Shown here: in pieces, positions 24,996-31,446 of the stretch
Numbering within the stretch: the stretch's first letter is position 1
Layout: each line of letters opens with the position of its first letter
From: Amycolatopsis vancoresmycina
Lineage (GTDB): Bacteria; Actinomycetota; Actinomycetes; Mycobacteriales; Pseudonocardiaceae
Length of the DNA stretch: 64,000 nt
NCBI RefSeq assembly: GCF_000716785.1
Contig: NZ_JNYY01000032.1
Span: 1-64,000 of the forward strand
Direction of reading: 5' to 3'
Notes under the pieces: model-generated
What the model saw: only the letters and a program-made list of their open reading frames with translations
The model's database searches: none
Told to the model about the DNA's origin: nothing
Made by a program: the position numbers and the translations under genes

Positions 24996-25787
24996 TCAGG
25001 CGGTGAAGCGGCCCCCGTTGGCCAGCACCACCGAGCCGGCCAGGTTCGCCGCGCCTTCCCCGGCCAGGAACACCGCCACGTCGGCGATCTGGTCCGGCGT
25101 CGCGTACGCACCGCCGCCGGACTCGGTGAACGCCCGGCGGAGGGCGTCCGGGGTCCGCGCGGCCATGCCGGTCTCGGTCGGCCCCGGCGCCACCACGTTG
25201 ACCCGGACGCCGAACGGGACCACCTCCTTCGCCACCGCCTGCGCCAGTGCGTGCACCCCGGCCTTCGACGCGGCGTAGTGCGGGTAGCCGGCCGGGGTGT
25301 CGAAGGCGGACGACGAGCCGACGACGACCACCGAGCCGGCCCGCCGCGGCACCATCACCCGGACCGCGGCCCGGAGGACGTGGAACGTGCCGTCGAGGTT
25401 CACGCTCAGCACGCGCCGCCACGACCGGACGTCGAGGCCGGCCGTGACCTCCGGCGGGCGCCCGGCCTCCCACGCGTCGGCGATCCACTGCTTGGCCTGC
25501 GGATCGTCGACGCCGGCCGCGTGCACGACGACGTCGAGCCGGCCGTGGTCGCGTTCGATCCCGGCGACGAGCCAGTCGACCCGGTCCGCGTCCGCGACGT
25601 CCACTTCGGCCGCCCGCGCGTTCGCCAGCGGCGCGGCGACGCGCTCCACGGCGGCGGCATCGAGGTCGGCGAGGACCAGGTGCCGCGCACCGGCCAGCTT
25701 CCGCGCGACCGCGGCCCCGATCCCCGACCCGGCTCCCGTCACGAGGGCCACCCGGCCCGCCAGTGCCTCTTCCTGAACTGAGTTCAT
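24996..25787 (-). CDS. SDR family oxidoreductase
   Basis: A 263-residue SDR: RVALVTGAGSGIGAAVARKL, LDVVVHAAGVDDP, catalytic YAASKAGVHALA and a C-terminal NLAGSVVLANGGRFTA. It contains a small insertion after the NAG-like motif. The ATG (25787-25785) is overlapped by operator site D, which itself encodes the first residues NSV. The start lies six bases from the divergent alcohol dehydrogenase start. Role in the same pathway is inferred from the shared operator. Confidence 0.85.
   Translation of the reverse strand: MNSVQEEALAGRVALVTGAGSGIGAAVARKLAGARHLVLADLDAAAVERVAAPLANARAAEVDVADADRVDWLVAGIERDHGRLDVVVHAAGVDDPQAKQWIADAWEAGRPPEVTAGLDVRSWRRVLSVNLDGTFHVLRAAVRVMVPRRAGSVVVVGSSSAFDTPAGYPHYAASKAGVHALAQAVAKEVVPFGVRVNVVAPGPTETGMAARTPDALRRAFTESGGGAYATPDQIADVAVFLAGEGAANLAGSVVLANGGRFTA
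25774..25786. promoter_or_regulatory. TGAACTNAGTTCA operator, site D, overlapping a start codon
   Basis: TGAACTGAGTTCA is a perfect 6-1-6 palindrome covering two bases of the SDR ATG and lying 8 bp before the divergent alcohol dehydrogenase start. A bound repressor would block both genes. Confidence 0.6.
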
Positions 25788-25793
25788 TTTTGT

Positions 25794-26858
25794 ATGGTCG
25801 GTGGTGTGAGTGCACCGCGCAAGTCCCCCGCCCTCCGGCTCACGGCGTGGGGCCGTCCGCCGTCCCTCGCCGACGTCGACGTGCCCGATCCCGGCGGCAC
25901 GGAGGTGCTCGTGCGCGTCGAGGCCGCCGGGATCTGCCACTCCGACCTGCACGTCCTCGACGCGGCGCCGGGTGCGCTCCCCTACCGGCTGCCGTTCACC
26001 CTCGGCCACGAGATCGCCGGGCAGGTGGTGGCCGCGGGTTCCGCGGCCACCGGCGTCGCCGACGGCGACCGGGTCGCCGTGCACGGCCCGTGGGGCTGCG
26101 GCGAGTGCCGCCGGTGCGCGGCGGGCGAGGACAACTACTGCCACCGGCGCGCCGAGCTGGCCTTCTCGGGTGCGGGCCTGGGCCGCGACGGCGGAATGGC
26201 GGGCCACGTGCTCGTCCCGCACCCCCGGCACCTGGTCCCGATCGGCGACCTGGCCGCGTCGCAGGCGGCTCCCCTCACCGACGCGGGCCTGACGCCGTAC
26301 CACGCGGTGGCCGGGTTGACGCTGGCCGAGGGCGCGGCGGCGGTGGTCATCGGCGCCGGCGGGCTGGGGCACGTGGCGATCCAGCTCCTGCGGGCGCTCA
26401 CCCCGGCCCGGGTGTTCGCGGTCGACGTCCGCGAAGAGGCGCTGGAGCTGGCCGCCCGGTCCGGCGCCCACCGGACGCTGCGCCCGGGACCGGACACGGC
26501 CGCCGTCCTGCGCAGGGAGACCGGCGGCGGCGCCGAGGCGGTGCTCGACTTCGTCGGCAGCGATCCGACGCTGTCCCTCGGCGCCGGTGTCCTGCGCCCG
26601 GCCGGCAGCCTGGTGATCGTCGGAAGCGGCGGCGGGAAGCTGACGATCGCCAAGCCGGGCGTGCTTCCGCCAGGGGTGTCGGTGTCGCTGCCGTTCTGGG
26701 GCAGCGCGCGGGAGCTGCGCGAGGTGATCGCCCTGGCGAGAGCCGGGCGGCTTCGCGTGGAGACCGAGCCGTTCCCGCTGACCGCCGCCGCCGACGCCTT
26801 CCAGCGCCTGCGGGAGGGGCGGATCCGCGGCCGGGCCGTCCTCCTGCCCGGCTCCTAG
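25794..26858 (+). CDS. Zinc-dependent alcohol dehydrogenase
   Basis: A 354-residue medium-chain dehydrogenase: catalytic zinc residues in GICHSD and GHE, the structural zinc run CGECRRCAAGEDNYC, and the Rossmann motif VIGAGGLGHVAIQLL. Start is ATG 25794 or the in-frame GTG 25806; neither has a good ribosome-binding site, which would fit a leaderless transcript. It is divergent from the SDR with operator D between them. The stop overlaps the convergent gene at 26855 by three bases. An alcohol or hydroxy-intermediate is the likely substrate. Confidence 0.88.
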   Translation: MVGGVSAPRKSPALRLTAWGRPPSLADVDVPDPGGTEVLVRVEAAGICHSDLHVLDAAPGALPYRLPFTLGHEIAGQVVAAGSAATGVADGDRVAVHGPWGCGECRRCAAGEDNYCHRRAELAFSGAGLGRDGGMAGHVLVPHPRHLVPIGDLAASQAAPLTDAGLTPYHAVAGLTLAEGAAAVVIGAGGLGHVAIQLLRALTPARVFAVDVREEALELAARSGAHRTLRPGPDTAAVLRRETGGGAEAVLDFVGSDPTLSLGAGVLRPAGSLVIVGSGGGKLTIAKPGVLPPGVSVSLPFWGSARELREVIALARAGRLRVETEPFPLTAAADAFQRLREGRIRGRAVLLPGS

Positions 26859-27265
26859 GCGGCCGCCGCCCGGTACGCGGCGATCCTGATCCGCAGCCCC
26901 CGCAGGTGCACCAGGTCGATCGCGAACGCCGAGGCCGGCCGGTACCCCGGGGCGGGCGCGTCCGTCCGGCAGGGCCCGGCGAGGTACACGAACTCGTCCT
27001 CCGGGTCGTAGCGCGGCTCCGACCAGACCGCCGCCTCCCCGGCCGCGCTGTCGCCGCGGCGGGCGCGGGCCAGCCAGTAGACCGGCAGCTTCAGCACCTC
27101 ACCCAGCGCCTTGTCCAACGACGGCAGGTCGGCCTCGGCGATCGCGAGGCCCCGGCTGCTCCACACCCGCGGCGCCCAGTAGCCGCCGCCGGCGGCGTGC
27201 GTGAACGTCGCGGTGTCGCCGGACGCGGTGATCGTCCATTCGGCCACGGTGGTGAGGGTCGGCAT
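26855..27265 (-). CDS. Conserved hypothetical protein
   Basis: A 136-residue protein starting MPTLTTVAEWTITASGDTAT, with AGGGAG five bases before ATG 27265. It shows YWAPRVWSSRGLAIAEADLP, then SEPRYDPEDEFVYLAGPCRT and an alanine-rich end. No known domain is recognised, no signal peptide or membrane segment is visible. It is convergent with the alcohol dehydrogenase and divergent from the small gene at 27484. Confidence 0.6.
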   Translation of the reverse strand: MPTLTTVAEWTITASGDTATFTHAAGGGYWAPRVWSSRGLAIAEADLPSLDKALGEVLKLPVYWLARARRGDSAAGEAAVWSEPRYDPEDEFVYLAGPCRTDAPAPGYRPASAFAIDLVHLRGLRIRIAAYRAAAA

Positions 27266-27483
27266 GGCGGCTCCCTGCGGTCGCGGCCCCCAGGTCCGGC
27301 ACACCGTAGTGGATCATGTCCGGGCAGGGGTACCACCGGTGGCACGCGGGTCGCTCGGCCGACCGGCCGGTGGGCGCCGAAAAACCAGGTCAGCGTCACC
27401 GGATCAACCCCAGGCCAGCCGTTGTTCATCCGATATTCACCCATGGATCCCCGAAGGCGGGTAGCCGTGCAAGGCTGGGCAGC

Positions 27484-27780
27484 GTGCACCACGAACTGCC
27501 TGAAAACTTCGCGCCCCGGACGGTCGCCGAGCTCGCCGCGGATCCGGCGTGGACGGTCACCCGCACCGGCACGACCGGTCAGTGGCTCACCGCCGAGCGG
27601 GTCGTCGAGCGCAACGGCGACCGGCGGCTCATCGGCTTGACCCCGATCCGCCCCGGCACCGTCGCCCTCATGCTGTGGTCCGGCGGCGAGGTCGTCGAGC
27701 ACGTCCGGGGCACCGAGGCCGAGGTCTGCGCGACGGCGCACCGCTGGGCCGCCGGCTTCCTGCCGGGCGAGCGGCCGTGA
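27484..27780 (+). CDS. Small hypothetical protein
   Basis: A 98-residue protein from GTG 27484: HHELPENFAPRTVAELAADP, then LTAERVVERNGDRRLIGLTP and AEVCATAHRWAAGFLPGERP. The ribosome-binding site is weak. No known domain is recognised. A hairpin at 27782-27812 follows its stop. Confidence 0.5.
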   Translation: MHHELPENFAPRTVAELAADPAWTVTRTGTTGQWLTAERVVERNGDRRLIGLTPIRPGTVALMLWSGGEVVEHVRGTEAEVCATAHRWAAGFLPGERP

Positions 27781-27781
27781 G

Positions 27782-27812
27782 CCGGGGCGGCCCCGGCGCG
27801 GGACCGCCCCGG
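27782..27812. terminator. GC-rich hairpin between convergent genes
   Basis: CCGGGGCGG and CCGCCCCGG form a 9-bp perfect stem with a 13-base loop between the convergent stops at 27780 and 27821. No U-tract. Confidence 0.45.
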
Positions 27813-27820
27813 GTGCGGGG

Positions 27821-28507
27821 TCAGCGGACGAAGACGACCTGGCTGACCGCGGACCGGAACTGGTCCGGCACCCCGGCGTAGACCGCCCGCCAGAAGGCCG
27901 GGCCGGACACCGGCGCGGCGGCCGAGAACCCGAAAGTGCTTCCGGTCCACTGCGCGTCGACGGTCGCCGCCGTCGTCCAGCACGGCGAGCCCGCGGTCCG
28001 GTACTCGATCCGGACCGGGATGGCCGGCGGGGTGAACCGGGGGAAGCCGAGGGTGCCGCTCGCGGTCACCGTGCCGTCCGCCGCCCGGGCGGCGGTGAAC
28101 GACGTGACCTCGGCAGGCTGGATCACGACGACGTCCGCGGTGCTCGCGTCGGCCGGGGCGAGGGTCTCGTCGGCCGGCAGGAAGTCGGCCCGGTAGTGGC
28201 CCGACCGGACCGGGGTCACGGTGGCCCGGTACCGCCCGCTGGCGTCGGTCACCGGCTGGGCGTCGAACTCGCCGCAGAAGTCATCGGTGCAGTAGGCGAT
28301 CCCGACGGTCACGCCGGCGACCGGCTTGGCGGCGCTGGTCAGGCGCCCGCTGATGGTGATCGGGGTGCCGGCGTCGATGCGGGTGCTGCTCGCCTGGGCG
28401 GTCAGCTTGGTGCCGGCCGGGTCGGCGGCCGCGGGGAGGGCGCTGAGGGTCAGGACGGCCGCCGCCGCGGCGAGACCGGCCGCGAACCGGGCGATGGAAC
28501 GACTCAT
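27821..28507 (-). CDS. Secreted protein with Ig-like beta-sandwich character
   Basis: The 228-residue precursor starts MSRSIARFAAGLAAAAAVLT with cleavage near LPAAADP. The mature part has LTAQASSTRIDAGTPITISG, RLTSAAKPVAGVTVGIAYC and a disulphide-prone CTDDFC, followed by YRATVTPVRSGHYRADF, like bacterial Ig/sandwich domains of exported proteins. GGGGAC precedes ATG 28507. Function is unknown; extracellular location is expected. Confidence 0.72.
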   Translation of the reverse strand: MSRSIARFAAGLAAAAAVLTLSALPAAADPAGTKLTAQASSTRIDAGTPITISGRLTSAAKPVAGVTVGIAYCTDDFCGEFDAQPVTDASGRYRATVTPVRSGHYRADFLPADETLAPADASTADVVVIQPAEVTSFTAARAADGTVTASGTLGFPRFTPPAIPVRIEYRTAGSPCWTTAATVDAQWTGSTFGFSAAAPVSGPAFWRAVYAGVPDQFRSAVSQVVFVR

Positions 28508-28785
28508 GGTTTGTCCCCAAGGGTTCTCGAGCGCCGGGAGCCGGCGCTGGCGCCTGGGCTGTCGGCGGGATCGCGACGCGCGTTTCCGCCCGGCGCCGGT
28601 TTTCCCGCGGCGTTCAGGATCCGGCCGTCGGTGCTTCACAATCAGCCGGAATTTGTCGCGTCACAACAAAAAGCCCGCAGCCGTTCGGCGCAACCCGTTG
28701 CGGCACCCGGTTTGTTCACCGGCCGGCCGTCGCGCCTTAAGACAACGCGGTAACCGCACGGCGTGGCCCCGACGATGAGTCCACT

Positions 28786-29220
28786 GTGACACGGGGGAAA
28801 ACGGCGGGGCGGCTGCGCACCGGTCCCAGGTTCCAGCTCGTCCGGACCGAACAGCAGACCCTGCGGTGGCGGTTGCTGGGCGGCAACAACGTCTCACTGG
28901 GCGCCGGGGTGGCCGAGTGCGCGGGAACACCGGAGTGCCTGACGGCGATCAAGCTGCTCAGAGCCCGCCTGGACGTGGTGAGCGCGGATTTCCGCCACGT
29001 CAGCGGCGGCCGGTGGCGCTGGGTGCTCCGCTGGGACGGCGAACCGGTGGCGGAGGCGACGCACGCGTACGGGCGGCGCATCGAGGCACAGCGTGGACTG
29101 GACCGGTTCCGCGCGGCCGCCGCGACGGCGGGGGTCGAGGACATCGAGACGGTGGTGGACTGGCGGCAGAAGTACCGCCGGAACCCGGACGGCGACTCCA
29201 CACCGGACTACCGCGCTTGA
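28786..29220 (+). CDS. Small protein with two DUF1508/YegP-like repeats
   Basis: A 144-residue protein from GTG 28786. Residues about 16-58 (FQLVRTEQQTLRWRLLGGNN, TPECLTAIKLLRARLD) and 70-117 (RWRWVLRWDGEPVAEATHAY, GRRIEAQRGLDRFRAA) both resemble the short DUF1508 (YegP) fold, giving a tandem pair. No export signal. Function is unknown. The 278 bp before it hold no recognisable gene. Confidence 0.55.
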   Translation: MTRGKTAGRLRTGPRFQLVRTEQQTLRWRLLGGNNVSLGAGVAECAGTPECLTAIKLLRARLDVVSADFRHVSGGRWRWVLRWDGEPVAEATHAYGRRIEAQRGLDRFRAAAATAGVEDIETVVDWRQKYRRNPDGDSTPDYRA

Positions 29221-29415
29221 GCGAAGGGCGGCGCAGCTGCCTCGAGCACCGCCCGCGCCACTCACCGGGCCGGATGCGCCGCAGTTTCCCGGACTTTAAC
29301 CACCACGACGTCGGGCGGGAACGCGGAAAAGCCTTACCGGACAGCCCGTCACGAGGAGATGAAGGGGCCGCGGGATCCCGCGGCGACTTGGGGACTAGAG
29401 AAAGAGTGCCAACAG

Positions 29416-30516
29416 ATGCGTGCTCGTACCACTCGGCTTCTCGGGGTGACCGCGGTGGCCGCCGGGGCCGGCCTCGTCATGACCGGCACCGCCGCGGCCG
29501 TGCCGCCGGCGAACGGGAACCCGGAGGTCGTCTCGGCCGTCGGCTCCGACACGATCTTCGGGATCAGCGGGGCGATCTTCGCCGACGCCAACAAGCTCCC
29601 GCGGACCTGGAACACCGACCCGGACAACTTCGTGAACGTCCCGCCGGTGCTGGCCTCCGGTGCCTCGTTCACCGTCCCGGCCGACCTGTTCAACCCGGCC
29701 ATCACCTACACCAACCCGGGCAACCTGCCGCCCGACGGCTCGGGTGCGGGCAAGGCGGCGCTGAAGGCTTCGGCCGACGCCGGCAACGGTGCCGTGGACA
29801 TCGCGCGGTCGTCGTCCGGCCGGGCCACTTCGGACCCGTCCACCTTCGAGTACTACGCGTTCGCGCGGGACGGCGTGACCTGGTCGTCCTCGTCGACCGG
29901 GGCCGGCGCCGGCCTGACGCTGTCGCTGACCCAGCTGCGCAACATCTACAACGGCACCATCACCAACTGGAACCAGGTCGGCGGCACGAACGCGGCGATC
30001 CAGCTCTACCTGCCGCAGCTGGGTTCCGGCACGCTGAGCTTCTTCACCGGCACGGTCCTGGGCTTCGACCCGGCGACCATCCCCGGCCTCACGGTGAAGC
30101 GCTTCCAGGAGCACGACGCCACCTCCATCGCGGCGGCCGACCAGGCCACCGCGATCGCGCCGTTCTCCATCGCGGCGTGGGTCGCCCAGGGCAACGGCGT
30201 GGTGCCGAACAAGCGCAACGGCTACACCGTCAACAAGCTGACCGGCGCGGGCTCCGACGGTGCCCCGGTGTCCGGCTCGGCCGGCAGCTACACCCCGGCG
30301 TTCGCGGACGCCTTCCTGGGTTCGCGGCTGGTCTACCACGTCCTGGACACCCGCAGCCGCTCCTACAGCGCGGCGAAGCGGGGCGTGGGCTTCGACCCGA
30401 CCGACACGGCCACCACGGCCAGCCCGCTGTGCGGCGGCAAGCTCGCCGCGACGATCGTCAAGTACGGCTTCAAGACGATCACCGGCACGGGCACCCTCAC
30501 CTGCACCAAGTCCTGA
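29416..30516 (+). CDS. Secreted phosphate-binding (PstS-like) protein
   Basis: The 366-residue precursor has a signal peptide MRARTTRLLGVTAVAAGAGL cleaved after GTAAA, with no lipobox cysteine. The mature part carries the PstS-type start EVVSAVGSDTIFGISGAIF, IARSSSGRA and LRNIYNGTITNWNQVGG, a segment diagnostic of phosphate-binding proteins. It lies 3.4 kb from pstC and is followed by a strong terminator. A soluble secreted phosphate or anion scavenger is the best reading; it does not look membrane-tethered. Confidence 0.8.
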   Translation: MRARTTRLLGVTAVAAGAGLVMTGTAAAVPPANGNPEVVSAVGSDTIFGISGAIFADANKLPRTWNTDPDNFVNVPPVLASGASFTVPADLFNPAITYTNPGNLPPDGSGAGKAALKASADAGNGAVDIARSSSGRATSDPSTFEYYAFARDGVTWSSSSTGAGAGLTLSLTQLRNIYNGTITNWNQVGGTNAAIQLYLPQLGSGTLSFFTGTVLGFDPATIPGLTVKRFQEHDATSIAAADQATAIAPFSIAAWVAQGNGVVPNKRNGYTVNKLTGAGSDGAPVSGSAGSYTPAFADAFLGSRLVYHVLDTRSRSYSAAKRGVGFDPTDTATTASPLCGGKLAATIVKYGFKTITGTGTLTCTKS

Positions 30517-30526
30517 CGCGGTAACG

Positions 30527-30560
30527 AAACGGCCGGGGTCCGCGCGGACCCCGGCCGTTT
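30527..30560. terminator. Perfect 34-bp palindromic terminator
   Basis: AAACGGCCGGGGTCCGC pairs fully with its complement at 30544-30560. It lies between the secreted PstS-like gene (stop 30516) and the convergent sortase-like gene (stop 30562) and has short A/T ends on both sides, so it can act both ways. Confidence 0.75.
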
Positions 30561-30561
30561 C

Positions 30562-31446
30562 TCACGCCCAGGCCGGGAACAACCGCCACAGGGCAAGCGC
30601 CGCCAGTGCCGCCAGCGTCAGCAGGACCGGTGCCGTGATCACGTACGTCGACACCGGGCGCCACCGCCGGTACAGCAGCGTCGCCCCGGCCGCCGCGGCC
30701 ACGAACCCGCCGAACGCCAGGACGAGGGCCGCCCAGGCGCCGGGATCCCCGGTGCGCCCGTCCTGCGCGTCCGCCCGCCCGTTCTGCGGCGTCGGGCGGA
30801 ACGGGCGGCCTTCGAGCTTCGCGGTCACGACGGTGGCCTCCGTGGCCGCCAGCGGCCACCAGGACGCGGACGTCACCAGCGTCAGCCGGTCGTCCGGCGT
30901 CTTGCCGTAGTCCGCGGTCTCGTCCAGGGCCCGGGTGGCCACCTCGGAAACCCGGTACACCGAAACGCCCTGCGCGGTGGCGACCACCAGTTCGTCCCCC
31001 GAAGCCAGGCTCGCCAGCGACGCGAACGGGTGGCCGTAGCCGGCGTAACGCCCGACGACCGCGGCGTTGCCCGGCTGGCCCGGGCCGGACGTGCCCGGCA
31101 CGTGCCCGGGCCCGGAAGCGGTTTCCGCGCTCGACACGCCTTCGAGGACCACCTGCCGCAGCTTCAGCTTCGGCACCTCCAGGACCGCGACTGGGGCGCC
31201 GAACTCGGCCGGCGTCGCCGGGGGTGGCGCCCCGAGCAGGCTCTGGCTCGCCCCCAGCGCCCGGTCCAGGTCGCCGCGGATCCGCCCGAGGGCGGCGCGC
31301 TGGTCGCCGGCCTGGACCATCGGGCCCAGCGCGTAGACCACCAGCGTCAAAGCGACGACCGTGGTGACGAGCCAGGCGAACACGGTGGCGGCGATCCACC
31401 CCGGCGTGACCCGCAGGAACTGCGCCTCTTCGACCGGGGTGCTCAT
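30562..31446 (-). CDS. Sortase-fold membrane protein lacking catalytic residues
   Basis: A 294-residue protein with a membrane helix (about 17-41), a class D/E sortase-like domain (85-210: VAVLEVPKLKLRQVVLEGVS, GPGHVPGTSGPGQPGNAAVV, GDELVVATAQGVSVYRV) and two more membrane helices (about 237-258 and 266-288). The catalytic histidine of GHR is R133 (VGRYAGYG), the cysteine of TLTTC is S193 (TLVTS) and no arginine sits in the usual later position. It therefore cannot be a normal transpeptidase. ATG 31446 overlaps the PBP-like gene upstream, so they are one operon. Structural or regulatory role is inferred. Confidence 0.75.
   Translation of the reverse strand: MSTPVEEAQFLRVTPGWIAATVFAWLVTTVVALTLVVYALGPMVQAGDQRAALGRIRGDLDRALGASQSLLGAPPPATPAEFGAPVAVLEVPKLKLRQVVLEGVSSAETASGPGHVPGTSGPGQPGNAAVVGRYAGYGHPFASLASLASGDELVVATAQGVSVYRVSEVATRALDETADYGKTPDDRLTLVTSASWWPLAATEATVVTAKLEGRPFRPTPQNGRADAQDGRTGDPGAWAALVLAFGGFVAAAAGATLLYRRWRPVSTYVITAPVLLTLAALAALALWRLFPAWA

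Noticed and set aside
24955..25815. Alternative minus-strand frame over the SDR
   Set aside because: The in-frame SDR with TGAGSGIG and YAASK motifs is the real one.
29221..29415. PHO-box-like sequence upstream of the secreted PstS-like gene
   Set aside because: CACTCACCGGG near 29260 matches the unit consensus at only about 7 of 11 positions.
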